Notes: generated by a model from the letters alone, not told the origin. DNA of 64,000 bases from Sporosarcina luteola (GCA_014204635.1 JACHLS010000008.1:62001-126000); one strand, 5' to 3'; shown: positions 28,690 through 37,768, numbered from the stretch's first letter. Numbers and translations are program-made.

Positions 28690-28710
28690 ACAGACCGCCG
28701 TTCGGTCTGT
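28690..28710. promoter_or_regulatory. TetR-family operator 3 (before hydrolase 3)
   Basis: Perfect 8-bp arms ACAGACCG-ccgtt-CGGTCTGT, 85 bases before the ATG of hydrolase 3. Only the 5-base spacer differs from operators 1 and 2. Confidence 0.88.
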
Positions 28711-28794
28711 TTTAGAGAAGAAATAGTATCAAGAACAAGACGTTAAGAAGATGAAAGTATGCTAAACCAAATAATAAGACAATGAGGTATATGA

Positions 28795-30702
28795 ATGAGA
28801 AAATTACTATTATGTTTGGTAATCGTTTTTTTGCTGATTCCAGCTAACACGTTCGCCAAGGAAAAAATGCTTCCTTCTGGTATGCCCATTCAGGATGTTG
28901 AACAAACCGTTGATTCCATTATGGAAAAGTATATTGGCAAAGACATACCGGGTTTGGCGATTGCGATTGTTCAAGATGGAGAGATCATTCTATTGAAAGG
29001 ATATGGCCAGTCAGATATCGAGAACAATAAACCTGTCGATCCTGAGAAAACGATTTTCGAGGCAGCTTCCGTGTCAAAGCTGTACACTTGGAGCGCGGTC
29101 ATGCAACTGGTTGAGCAAGGTAAAATAGATTTGGAGGCTGACATAAAAACTTATTTACCCGAAGATTTCCTGGAAACGACTTTCGATAAAAAAATTACAA
29201 TGCTCGATCTGATGAATCACACAGCTGGATTTGAAGACAAGGCTGAACATTATTTTATCTTTACACCCAACGAACTCCTTTCATTGGATGACTATTTGAC
29301 GAATGAAAAGCAGCCAAAACAAGTTTTTAAACCAGGGACTAACACTGCCTATTCCAATTACAGCACAACTTTGGCCGGTTTTATCGTCCAACGCGTCTCT
29401 GGACAGCCATTTGAAGACTATATGCAAGAACATATTCTTGAAAAGTTGCATATGGAAAGTTCTTCTTTTGCACAAAATTATGAGCAGGATAAAAACATGA
29501 TGGCTTACAAAGGATATGGTTATGGAAAGAAAGGAGATCAATTCGAAAAGAAACCAAGTGTGTATGTGAATGAGGCTCCGGCAGCTGCTTTAAACACGAC
29601 AGCAAGTGATCTGGCTTACTTTATGCTGGCACATTTAAATCAAAATCAAACTGGCGACTATCAATTATTTCAAAATAAGGAAACACTTCTTACGATGCAT
29701 GAACAATCCTACAGGTCAAATGCTCAATTGCCGGGGAATGCCCATGGCTTTTGGGAACGATTTAATGGGATAAACCGTTTGATTGAACATGGTGGTAATT
29801 TAATCGGCTATACATCTTTGCTATCTATACTCCCGGATCAAAATTTCGGTCTAGCTATATTAACAAATGTGGAAGACGAGGCATCGAGTTTACGAATCGA
29901 TTTGTATGAAGCCTTAGTAGGGAATAAGAAGGAATCGATACCAATCTCTACAAGTGCAAATGATGACCTTGTACAAGGGTCGTATCGAGCGGCAAAGGGA
30001 ATTTATTCTAGCTTTTTAAGCATTGCACCTATCATTAGTAGTGATCTTAAAATAAAGAAGAACGAAGGCGGGGGTATTGATGTCTCGGTCCCTGGTGAAG
30101 AACAACCTATCCATTACGTTGAAACAGCTCCGTTTTTCTACGAGCGAGTTAGCGATGGGATGTCCTTGTTGGATAAACAGGGAGTAGATGTAAGCCGGAT
30201 GGCATTTGAAGTGGATTCTGAACAAAATATAATCAAAATGTCCTTTGGCACCGCTACTGACTACCTTCCTGTAAAGTTGATGGATCGTGCCTCTACCAAC
30301 ATGTTGCTCATTGTTATATTTCTAGTTGTGTGCCTATTATATACTCTTTTCTTTCTCTTTAATTGGATTAAAAGAGTTTTCAAATCAAGAAAAGGAAAGG
30401 TTGCAGCATTGTCCACGAGCTATCGGTTCACAGCAATACTAGCAGGTGTAGGGTTAGTTGTTTTCGTGAATAATATTCTATTATTTTTACGAACTATGTC
30501 AGATCCATCTCAAAGCTTGGCACCCTTGCGGATTCATCTAGGTATTAATTGGCTGCTGCCCCTTGCCATAATAGTTTGCGGTTATTTTCTTTTGAAACAC
30601 TTCAAGAAAGCAACACTCGCGGGAAAAATATTTCAATTACTGTTAATCCTTATATCCATCCTATTTTCATTACTCTTAATGAAATTCCACTTTTTATATT
30701 AA
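28795..30702 (+). CDS. Membrane-anchored serine hydrolase, beta-lactamase/PBP class C family, copy 3
   Basis: 635 aa, same architecture: signal peptide, SVSK nucleophile motif near residue 92, YSNY near 186, IEHGGN near 330, four membrane helices from about 500. It is closer to copy 1 than copy 2 in the linker (PGEEQPIHYVETAPFFYERV). The catalytic domain is more diverged around 130-170, which could alter substrate preference. TGAGGT precedes the ATG. Own operator and terminator-like hairpin. Confidence 0.85.
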   Translation: MRKLLLCLVIVFLLIPANTFAKEKMLPSGMPIQDVEQTVDSIMEKYIGKDIPGLAIAIVQDGEIILLKGYGQSDIENNKPVDPEKTIFEAASVSKLYTWSAVMQLVEQGKIDLEADIKTYLPEDFLETTFDKKITMLDLMNHTAGFEDKAEHYFIFTPNELLSLDDYLTNEKQPKQVFKPGTNTAYSNYSTTLAGFIVQRVSGQPFEDYMQEHILEKLHMESSSFAQNYEQDKNMMAYKGYGYGKKGDQFEKKPSVYVNEAPAAALNTTASDLAYFMLAHLNQNQTGDYQLFQNKETLLTMHEQSYRSNAQLPGNAHGFWERFNGINRLIEHGGNLIGYTSLLSILPDQNFGLAILTNVEDEASSLRIDLYEALVGNKKESIPISTSANDDLVQGSYRAAKGIYSSFLSIAPIISSDLKIKKNEGGGIDVSVPGEEQPIHYVETAPFFYERVSDGMSLLDKQGVDVSRMAFEVDSEQNIIKMSFGTATDYLPVKLMDRASTNMLLIVIFLVVCLLYTLFFLFNWIKRVFKSRKGKVAALSTSYRFTAILAGVGLVVFVNNILLFLRTMSDPSQSLAPLRIHLGINWLLPLAIIVCGYFLLKHFKKATLAGKIFQLLLILISILFSLLLMKFHFLY

Positions 30703-30742
30703 AATATTACCGTTTAGTGAACCAACCATTTCATAAATCATA

Positions 30743-30772
30743 GGGGAGGAGAGAAGCTGATTCTCCTCCCTC
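30743..30772 (+). terminator. Hairpin after hydrolase 3
   Basis: GGGAGGAGA pairs perfectly with TCTCCTCCC across a 9-base loop; followed by TCTATCTTG. Same design as the hairpin after hydrolase 2. Confidence 0.6.
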
Positions 30773-30810
30773 TATCTTGCTATAAGCCATGTACCGTCCA
30801 TAAAACTTAT

Positions 30811-32157
30811 TTAGGAATGAGCTGCCATCATTTTTTCATACGCAGCCAAAAACTTTTCCTGCTCTTTTTCCAAATATTCTTTAGTCGGGATTTTCTCCAA
30901 TATTTCCTCCTGAGTGTAAATACGCCCTCCTTTAATGATCCAATCAATATTCTTTGTATGTTGAATATCCTCCAACGGGTTTTGATTCAAAATGACCATA
31001 TCGGCAATGGTACCTTCCTTAATTACACCAATGTCCTTCTTTTTGATGGAGCCGGCTGCTTTGATGGTTGCAGCCTGAAGTGCTTCCATTTCCGTGAAAC
31101 CAATTTCTACGAACAGCTCCAGCTCTCGGTGCAATGCCATCCCAGGCCATGTCCAAACGCCACCCGGTGTATCCGTCCCAGTGACAACAGTTCCCCCCAA
31201 ATCATGATAAATTTTTGCTGTATCTTTAATAAATTGCGTTTGGGTCCCTAACTGTTTTTTTAGTGCTTTCTCGATCTCCTCCTTGTACATTGCCAGCCAA
31301 TGTTCTTTGAGACCGCCTTCCCCTTCGACTGCTTCCGTTACGGCATTAGACGGATGCCAATACTTAGGCATTTGGACGATCTGGTCAAATATAGTTAAAG
31401 TGGGACAAAGGTTTACGTTATACTTAATCATTTGCGTACATAATTCTTTGATTTTTTCCTTGTCCGGATATTCCCAGTCAATGTCATCCCAGATCTTCTG
31501 TTCCGCCATCGGATACCAATCCGGGTAAATAGCCTGAATGAAACCTGAAGCATGCTCAAACCATTTCACACCTGCTTTCGCCGCCTCCAGTGCATTTACT
31601 TTGGAGGAGTGAATTAAATCACAGCTTACTTCCAGATCCCATTTGTCTGCTTCTGACACAACGGCTTCCATCACCTCTTTAGAAATCCACCCATACACTT
31701 TAATGAATTGAGCCCCTGCATCTTTTTGTCTTCGTACCTCCATTCTTCCTTCCTCCGGGTCATCCGTGACAAAATTTCCGACGCTTGTTGGCCCCCATAA
31801 ACCAGGCGGTCCATCAATCATCCGATCCGCGGAGTATACTCGCGGCGTTGGTGAATCAATAGGCGCGTCGATCAGTTTTTTCAGCTGCAATACATTTCCC
31901 GCCGTGTTACGAACAGTTGTCACACCCGAGGCAACAAAATGCGCTGCAAAGTCTTCCTTTATGTGACAGTGCATGTCGATTAAGCCGGGAATGATATATT
32001 TCCCTTCTGCATCAATGGTTTTACTTCTCGGTGGTAGATCATTGTCTATACTTTTAATGTATCCGTTGTCAACCTCTATCGATCCCTTAAAAGAAGTCCC
32101 ACTCTCCACGTCAATAATGGTGGCATTTTTCAAGATAAAATTGTTTGTTGCGTCCAT
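30811..32157 (-). CDS. Metal-dependent amidohydrolase (imidazolonepropionase/prolidase-like)
   Basis: 448 aa amidohydrolase-superfamily enzyme. The beta-sandwich N-terminus (FILKNATIIDVESG) leads to the metal site HCH in PGLIDMHCHIKED, a Lys in FIKVYGW, His in CDLIHSS and WFEHASG, and the catalytic Asp in TGTDTPGG. The C-terminus returns to the sandwich (IADMVILNQNPLEDI). No signal peptide. AGGAGG precedes the ATG. Divergent from the Rgg-type regulator gene with 144 bases between starts, which makes that regulator a candidate controller. Substrate unknown; peptidase, lactonase and deaminase activities all occur in this group. Confidence 0.82.
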   Translation of the reverse strand: MDATNNFILKNATIIDVESGTSFKGSIEVDNGYIKSIDNDLPPRSKTIDAEGKYIIPGLIDMHCHIKEDFAAHFVASGVTTVRNTAGNVLQLKKLIDAPIDSPTPRVYSADRMIDGPPGLWGPTSVGNFVTDDPEEGRMEVRRQKDAGAQFIKVYGWISKEVMEAVVSEADKWDLEVSCDLIHSSKVNALEAAKAGVKWFEHASGFIQAIYPDWYPMAEQKIWDDIDWEYPDKEKIKELCTQMIKYNVNLCPTLTIFDQIVQMPKYWHPSNAVTEAVEGEGGLKEHWLAMYKEEIEKALKKQLGTQTQFIKDTAKIYHDLGGTVVTGTDTPGGVWTWPGMALHRELELFVEIGFTEMEALQAATIKAAGSIKKKDIGVIKEGTIADMVILNQNPLEDIQHTKNIDWIIKGGRIYTQEEILEKIPTKEYLEKEQEKFLAAYEKMMAAHS

Positions 32158-32301
32158 GCTCGATTCCTCCTGTTAGTAAAATGTAACTTAAGTGTACGGG
32201 ATCATTTTGCAAGAAAGATTTTTTTCTCATATAGTGGAATTCAGTCGCTGAATGTTCAGAATCGGATATAATCGGGATATAGGGATGGGAGGAAGATTGG
32301 T

Positions 32302-33177
32302 ATGAAAAAATATGGGGAAACAGTGCGAAGGATTCGGGAACAAAAAGGATATACGTTGCAGCAGTTGTCTTCGGGCATATTATCTGTATCCTTTTTATCC
32401 AAATTTGAACGCGGCGAGTCGGACATTTCTCTTGGCCATATCACCCATCTTTTAGAAAAGCTCTCCATTACCTTTGAAGAATTTTTTTATTTACATGATG
32501 GTGTTGGCCTTGAGCAGCTAGACTATTTTTTTGACAAAGCAAAAGAGGCATATGTCAATCGGGATTTGAAGCAACTAAGAGAATTAAGAGAAATTGCGCT
32601 CGATCAGTGGAAAACACACGGTTTGGAAACATTCCGCTACAATCTATTCATGTTGGATGTTTACGAAAGCATTATAGATGATCGAATGATTCAACCTCAA
32701 AATGATACGCTAGATTTTTTATATGCCTATCTATTTGACGTGGAAGTTTGGGGATACTATGAACTAAGTTTGTACAATTCTACGATGTATCTCATGCCAC
32801 ACGAAATGGTAATGAAACTTTCCCAGATCGTCTTTGAAAAGCGCGTGCGCTATGGAGATTTTAAGAAATTCGACAAAGTAGTCATCTCTATTCTCATGAA
32901 TACACTTACATACATGCTGGCAGGGCCGAATCTGTATAGGGAACAATATAAAGTTTTCTTAGGTTATTTGGAAAGCCTCCGCATCCCGGAAGATGACCTG
33001 TATACAAGAAATTCATTGTTGCAAATAAAAGGAAACTATGAAATCAAAATGGGTGATCGGGAAAAAGGCATTGAAATGGTCAAGAAAGCAATCTCTATTT
33101 ATACCGAATTGGGATCAAAAGAACTTGCAGCTACCGCAGAAAATTATTTACATATCGTGCTGGGAGAAATAAAATAA
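32302..33177 (+). CDS. Rgg/MutR-type transcriptional regulator
   Basis: 291 aa. N-terminal XRE helix-turn-helix (residues 5-60: ETVRRIREQKGYTLQQLSSG, SFLSKFERGESDIS) followed by a helical TPR-like region with conserved spacing of Rgg/GadR/MutR proteins, ending in a TPR (GIEMVKKAISIYTELGS). Rgg proteins sense short peptides through the TPR region in streptococci; no peptide pheromone gene is visible next to this one. GGGAGGAAG precedes the ATG. Likely target: itself or the divergent amidohydrolase. Confidence 0.82.
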   Translation: MKKYGETVRRIREQKGYTLQQLSSGILSVSFLSKFERGESDISLGHITHLLEKLSITFEEFFYLHDGVGLEQLDYFFDKAKEAYVNRDLKQLRELREIALDQWKTHGLETFRYNLFMLDVYESIIDDRMIQPQNDTLDFLYAYLFDVEVWGYYELSLYNSTMYLMPHEMVMKLSQIVFEKRVRYGDFKKFDKVVISILMNTLTYMLAGPNLYREQYKVFLGYLESLRIPEDDLYTRNSLLQIKGNYEIKMGDREKGIEMVKKAISIYTELGSKELAATAENYLHIVLGEIK

Positions 33178-33239
33178 TGTAACCCCAAGCTAAAAAACAC
33201 AGGGGAAGAAAAAATGTTCCTCCTCCCTGCTTTCTGCCC

Positions 33240-33992
33240 CTATATCCAATTTGCCGAACTACAACCCGCCACTATAATAAGGAAAAACAAACTGCTCAAG
33301 ATCATATCGTTCTTTCCAACAGAGATGACTTGATAAAACTCCGTCCGCTTCTCCCCTGTAAACCCTCTCGCTTCCATTGCAAAAGCCGAGCGTTCTGCTT
33401 TCCGGACGGCGCCCGCCAACATTGGCAAAAGAATGCGTCTCAAATTCCACAGCCGGACGAGCACATTCCTGTCACGGACGGCCCCTCGTAACCGATGGGC
33501 CTGCTGGATATGGACGAATTCCTCTTTCATGACGGGCAGGAATTGATAACCGACTAAAATGCTATAGGCAATTTTCGGAGAGAGCTTCAATTGCTGCATA
33601 AGACTCAAGATAAATTTTGTCGGATCCGTCGTGAAGGCGAAAAGCAATGATAGTCCTGCAAACGCCAGTACACGGAAACTTAGAGACAACGCGTGATCCA
33701 ACTGGGCTTTCGTAATATCGTAATGAAAGACCGACCATACAATAGCGCCTGTCCGTTCCTCAGCAAAAACGATAGTCGTCCAAAAGTATCCAAACGACAT
33801 GATGACAAAGGGAATCATAAACAAAAACCATTTCTTCCAATTAATCGAACTGAAACACAGTTGAAGAAGAATCACGCCAACCCAGCAGATCAATGGAGTC
33901 CACGGATTAAAGAAAAACGCCAACGTGAGCATACAAATAGTCGTTACGAGAAATTTAATGGAAGGGTTCATATCATGCAAAGCTTGCTTCAT
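33240..33992 (-). CDS. ykoC: ECF-type transporter T component (YkoC)
   Basis: 250 aa. EcfT family: five membrane helices and the two cytoplasmic coupling motifs, here AHRLRGA and AMEARGF (consensus ARG), that touch the ATPases. It overlaps ykoD by 20 bases. Last gene of ykoFEDC, whose complex imports a thiamine precursor, most likely hydroxymethylpyrimidine. That is known for the family, and consistent here with the TPP riboswitch upstream. Confidence 0.88.
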   Translation of the reverse strand: MKQALHDMNPSIKFLVTTICMLTLAFFFNPWTPLICWVGVILLQLCFSSINWKKWFLFMIPFVIMSFGYFWTTIVFAEERTGAIVWSVFHYDITKAQLDHALSLSFRVLAFAGLSLLFAFTTDPTKFILSLMQQLKLSPKIAYSILVGYQFLPVMKEEFVHIQQAHRLRGAVRDRNVLVRLWNLRRILLPMLAGAVRKAERSAFAMEARGFTGEKRTEFYQVISVGKNDMILSSLFFLIIVAGCSSANWI

Positions 33993-35343
33993 GCTCTAAC
34001 GCTCCCTTCGGCATCATCAATCGGTGCGCAGCCAACAACTTCGGATTTCTCCATACTTCATCCGCCTCAAACGCACCTGTCAATTTTCCCTCTTTCATTA
34101 ACAAAACACGGTCTGCAATCGCATAGGCAAACTCCATGTCATGCGTGACAATTAAAAATGCTGTGCCTTCACTTGCCCGTTCATCGATCAAGCGAAACAG
34201 CTCATGCAAGGAAACCGCGTCTTGTCCAGCCGTCGGTTCGTCCATTAAAATGACTTCCCTTCCATCATTCAGCATGGCCGCGATGGCAACACGCCGCTTC
34301 TGGCCATGGCTCACGGCGAACGGATGGGAATCGGCCACTTTGGTCAGTTGCAACGCTTCCATCAACTCGTGGGTTCTCCCCCCGCCTCCGTATGCAATTT
34401 CCTCTTCCACTGTTTTGGTGACAAATAGAAACTCCGGTGACTGGGGGACGTATCCTAAAGTATTTGGTGTGACCGTCCCTTTCGCAGAAATCAAACCGGC
34501 CAGCGCTTTCAGCATTGTTGATTTTCCGCTCCCGTTCTGACCAGCCAGCACAGCGACTTCCCCTTTTTGTAACGCAAAGGAAGCATCTTGCAAAAAGGAA
34601 GCTGTACTGAGTTTCTTCACTCGCAACGCGCATTCATTTTGTTTTGCAGCTTGTCTCTTTCTAATTTCTTTCACATGCGGCTGTTCGAATAAGACGAGTT
34701 CCCGTTGAAAAAAATTGTCCCATAAATCCAAGTGATGCTCAATCGCCACTACGGTGAACCCCTGTTCCTGCTGCAATCGATTAAGAAGAGTCACGAATGA
34801 GTGTGCAGCGAGCGGATCCAGGTGGGAGAGCGGTTCATCGAGCAACAGGATGTCCGGTTCCATGATCAACGCGCAAGCGAGCGCAATCCGTTGCTTTTCT
34901 CCACCCGACAGTTGCTGGATGACCGCATGCCGATAATTTGTTAGTTCGGTCATCCGCAAAACCTCATCAATTTTTCGATCCATTTCGGATCGGGGCGTCC
35001 GAAGATTTTCAAGAGTGAATGCAAGCTCTTCTTCGACCGTGCGCATGCAAAATTGGGCGTCCGGATCTTGAAAGACTGTTGCGATGCGGTGATTCACTTC
35101 GCCAGGGGCATATTCATTGCCGTCCTTTCCTAATAGCTTGACACGGCCTTTTAATTCGCCATCACAGTTTTCAGGATAGAGCCGGTTGATTAAAAAAAGG
35201 ATGGTCGATTTGCCACACCCGCTCGGTCCCGTCATAACGACTCGCTCCCCCGCCTGTATGGAAAACGATAGGTCTTCCACTAACCAAGAGGTTTCATCAG
35301 GATAGCGGAAGCCAACCGAATCGAACATAATGACTTCATGCAC
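33973..35343 (-). CDS. ykoD: ECF-type transporter, duplicated ATP-binding protein (YkoD)
   Basis: About 456 aa with two complete ABC ATPase domains in one chain: Walker [10 protein letters not shown] near residue 38 and GQNGSGKST near 275; signatures LSGGEKQR and VSHGQKRR; Walker B DILLLDEP and VILMDEP. The second signature has SHGQ in place of SGGQ. The start is uncertain: GGTGA lies 6 bases before GTG 35343, while an ATG at 35349 touches it. Overlaps both neighbours. Confidence 0.88.
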   Translation of the reverse strand: MHEVIMFDSVGFRYPDETSWLVEDLSFSIQAGERVVMTGPSGCGKSTILFLINRLYPENCDGELKGRVKLLGKDGNEYAPGEVNHRIATVFQDPDAQFCMRTVEEELAFTLENLRTPRSEMDRKIDEVLRMTELTNYRHAVIQQLSGGEKQRIALACALIMEPDILLLDEPLSHLDPLAAHSFVTLLNRLQQEQGFTVVAIEHHLDLWDNFFQRELVLFEQPHVKEIRKRQAAKQNECALRVKKLSTASFLQDASFALQKGEVAVLAGQNGSGKSTMLKALAGLISAKGTVTPNTLGYVPQSPEFLFVTKTVEEEIAYGGGGRTHELMEALQLTKVADSHPFAVSHGQKRRVAIAAMLNDGREVILMDEPTAGQDAVSLHELFRLIDERASEGTAFLIVTHDMEFAYAIADRVLLMKEGKLTGAFEADEVWRNPKLLAAHRLMMPKGALEHEASFA

Positions 35344-35917
35344 GAGCATCACCTTTTACAGCGCGAGCGATGGGATAGCCCCTGAGCGAACCGGTTGCCA
35401 GCAATCCATCCACGACATACTTCCCGCCTACACCGGCGATGACAGCCCCGCTTGCTATGCGGATACCAAGCATCAACAGAACATAGCCGGGATGAAAGAC
35501 AGAAAACCCGCCAAGCAAATAGCCATAGGCGAAACTGAAAATGGACGAACCAACTCCTGCCAGCATCAGAATCGGCAAAGTGAAACGTTTATAGCCAGTT
35601 GCCGCAAATACTGCTTCCGCCCCTAACCCTTGGATCAGGCCAGATAATATAAGGCGAGGTCCCACCGCATTGCCAAGGAGCACTTCAATCGCTGCAGCGA
35701 TCGTTTCCGAAATGACGGCTGCTCCGGGCTTACGGATAATATACATACAAATGATCGAGACGATGAACCAGATGCCAAAAATCCATTCATACGCAATGGG
35801 TCCAATAAACCCGGCCCAAATATTCCCGGCATGCAGAAACAATAAATAGATAATTCCGAACACTATCGAGAATAAAGACATCAAAACCACTTCTTTCAGC
35901 TTCCATTTGGCGAGCAT
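35336..35917 (-). CDS. ykoE: ECF-type transporter S component (YkoE)
   Basis: 193 aa, five or six membrane helices, the substrate-capturing S component of the thiamine-precursor transporter. AAGGAGG precedes the ATG at 35917 and lies inside the end of ykoF. The next gene starts inside its final codons. Confidence 0.87.
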   Translation of the reverse strand: MLAKWKLKEVVLMSLFSIVFGIIYLLFLHAGNIWAGFIGPIAYEWIFGIWFIVSIICMYIIRKPGAAVISETIAAAIEVLLGNAVGPRLILSGLIQGLGAEAVFAATGYKRFTLPILMLAGVGSSIFSFAYGYLLGGFSVFHPGYVLLMLGIRIASGAVIAGVGGKYVVDGLLATGSLRGYPIARAVKGDARA

Positions 35918-35918
35918 A

Positions 35919-36503
35919 TTAACGCCCTCCTTCATGAGAAGGACTGTTGATGCTCATCGATACCGTCATGACAAGATGGCGGTGCTGTTCTGAACGGGCA
36001 TTCGAAAAGGCTTCTTCGTAGAATGCGAACACCTCATGGATATCACCGTGGATGCCGCTTGCGTAATGCATCGACTCATTGAAAACGCCTCGTTCCTTGG
36101 CCCGATCCACTTCCCGGTAAATGATCTCCATATAAGAAGGATTATTCATGGGATACAAGGCAAACTGGGAGGACACATACTGTTTCGCGTCATCCGTATT
36201 CAACAACTCATCGCTGACTTCTAAAAATACATCCCCCGCACTATCTCCTGGACATCCTGCGGAGAACGTGCCCGATAGCGCAATATGCTTCCCGCTCTTT
36301 GCCGCGTGAAGCGTGAGGGCCTTTGCTACATTGAACACATGCGCCTGCTTGCCGCGGATGACAGTAGATACGTCATCCGTATGCATCCATACAGCAGAAG
36401 TATCCGTTTCCTCCAGTGCCCCCTTAATAATCGAAACAAAATCATCTGCCATCGGATATAGCGAAAACCGAAATCCGACAATTGGACTCGTACCACAATG
36501 CAT
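35919..36503 (-). CDS. ykoF: Thiamine/HMP-binding protein (YkoF)
   Basis: 194 aa with two tandem copies of the YkoF ferredoxin-like domain: copy 1 starts PIVGFRFSLYPMADDF, copy 2 SSQFALYPMNNPSYM, showing the internal duplication. The family binds thiamine or its pyrimidine moiety in the cytoplasm. The start at 36503 follows AGGGGGG by about 8 bases; the long upstream frame would run through the riboswitch terminator. First gene of the operon. Confidence 0.88.
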   Translation of the reverse strand: MHCGTSPIVGFRFSLYPMADDFVSIIKGALEETDTSAVWMHTDDVSTVIRGKQAHVFNVAKALTLHAAKSGKHIALSGTFSAGCPGDSAGDVFLEVSDELLNTDDAKQYVSSQFALYPMNNPSYMEIIYREVDRAKERGVFNESMHYASGIHGDIHEVFAFYEEAFSNARSEQHRHLVMTVSMSINSPSHEGGR

Positions 36504-36530
36504 ATTCAAAACCCCCCCTGAAATTTTCAT

Positions 36531-36563
36531 AAAAAAAGAGACTACATCCGAGGAGATGTAGCC
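36531..36563 (-). terminator. Intrinsic terminator of the TPP riboswitch
   Basis: On the minus strand GGCTACATC pairs with GATGTAGTC across a short loop, then CTCTTTTTTT. The stem shares the CTACAT/ATGTAG sequence with the riboswitch P1 helix, which suggests the usual mutually exclusive folding. Confidence 0.85.
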
Positions 36564-36591
36564 ACTTGTCCATTTGTATTCAAAGGGAAAG

Positions 36592-36702
36592 GAACTACAC
36601 TTCCCCACGCAGGCATTATCCTGATCGGGTCATAAGGGATCGGAGCCATGCTCTCATCTCAGCCATCAACGGCACCCCTAGTGCAGAAACGGTATGTAGT
36701 TC
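36592..36702 (-). promoter_or_regulatory. TPP riboswitch (THI box) controlling ykoFEDC
   Basis: Minus strand, 5' to 3': P1 arm GAACTACAT, then TAGGGGTGCC, GGCTGAGATGAGA, ACCCGATC, GGATAATGCCTGCGTGGG and the closing TGTAGTTC. These are all conserved TPP-aptamer boxes in the correct order. A terminator follows, so thiamine pyrophosphate should switch the transporter off. Confidence 0.95.
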
Positions 36703-36861
36703 AATTTTATGATTGCCACCAGTATAGTATAGGAAGAGAAGAATGTAAACAGGAGGTGTAGAGTGTGGTAAGCACGGTGATTGGATTGCAGCTGATTAAT
36801 TGGGTTGTCAAATCAATGATTTGGATTGCAGCCGGGGATATTTGGCATTCGGCAAATTTTT

Positions 36862-37545
36862 GATGGCGTTTATTTCTTTTATCTGGTGTTCGGCTATGTT
36901 TTCTGGCGCTCATTTCATTATTCTGGCGTTCAGCCATGTTTTCTGGCGCTCATTTCTTTATTCTGGCGTTCGACCGAGTTTTCTGGCGTTCATTTCTTTA
37001 TTCTGGCGTTCGGCCATGTTTTCTGGCGTTCAATTCATTAATCTGGCGTTCAGCCATGTTTTCTGGCGTTCATTTCATTAATCTGGCGTTCGACCGAGTT
37101 TTCTGGCGTTCATTTTTATTCTGGCGTTCGGCCGAGTTTTCTGGCGTTCATTTCTTTATTCTGGCGTTCGGCCGAGTTTTCTGGCGTTCATTTCTTTATT
37201 CTGGCGTTCGGCCATGTTTTCTGGCGCTCATTTCTTTATTCTGGCGTTCGGCCATGTTTTCTGGCGTTCAATTCATTAATCTGGCGTTCGGCTATGTTTT
37301 CTGGCGCTCATTTCACTATTCTGGCGTTCAGCCATGTTTTCTGGCGTTCATTTCTTTACTCTGGCGTTCGGCCATGTTTTCTGGCGTTCATTTCTTTATT
37401 CTGGCGTTCAGCCATGTTTTCTGGCGTTCATTTCTTTATTCTGGAGTTCGGCCATGTTTTCTGGCGCTCATTTCATTCATCTGGCGTTCACCCCAAATTT
37501 CTGGCGCTCCATTTCTTCATTCTGGCATTCAGCTCTAATTCTCCG
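36862..37545. repeat. Tandem array A: about thirty 20-bp units with core TCTGGCGTTC
   Basis: The core (T/A)TCTGGCG(T/C)TC recurs every 20 bases. Two spacer types alternate, ATTTCTTTAT-like and GGCCATGTTT-like, giving a 40-bp higher-order period. Unit length is nearly constant, with one short unit near 37110. Because 40 is not a multiple of 3, all three plus frames read through the same 40-residue peptide, so the long frames here are a by-product and not genes. The array sits between the ykoF riboswitch and the terminator of the next minus-strand gene. The edges grade into degenerate copies. Confidence 0.92.
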
Positions 37546-37550
37546 CTATC

Positions 37551-37723
37551 AAACATGATGATTTGGCGCACTGAACGTTTTTTTGTCATGGATCTCGATC
37601 ATTTGGCATACAAACCTTGCTTTTTGGCATGGAACTTGATCATTTGGCACCCAGACCTAGTTATTTGGCATGAAACATGATGATTTGGCACAATGAACTG
37701 GTTATTTGGCGATTCACTCGAGA
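37551..37723. repeat. Array A': seven or so units with core TTTGGCA
   Basis: Directly following array A, the core becomes (A/T)TTTGGC(A/G) at 20-21-base spacing with unrelated spacers (for example TGGAACTTGATCA and CCCAGACCTAGTTA). One similar core (ATTTGGCATTC) also lies just left of array A at about 36839. It looks like an older or sister family of the same design. Confidence 0.75.
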
Positions 37724-37768
37724 CTCTCGCACTCGACTCCGTCAATTGGAGTGCAACAGACGGAATTG

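Noticed and set aside
23593..33177. Recently acquired genomic island
   Set aside because: The region seems AT-richer than its neighbours, but no integrase, attachment repeats or tRNA boundary were found.
36862..37545. CRISPR array
   Set aside because: The period is only 20 bases, spacers are repeated rather than unique, and no cas genes are present.
36800..37680. Several overlapping forward open frames (up to 200 codons) rich in FWRSFLYSGV repeats
   Set aside because: They are the same 40-bp repeat read in all three frames; no ribosome binding sites and no frame preference, so they are by-products of array A.
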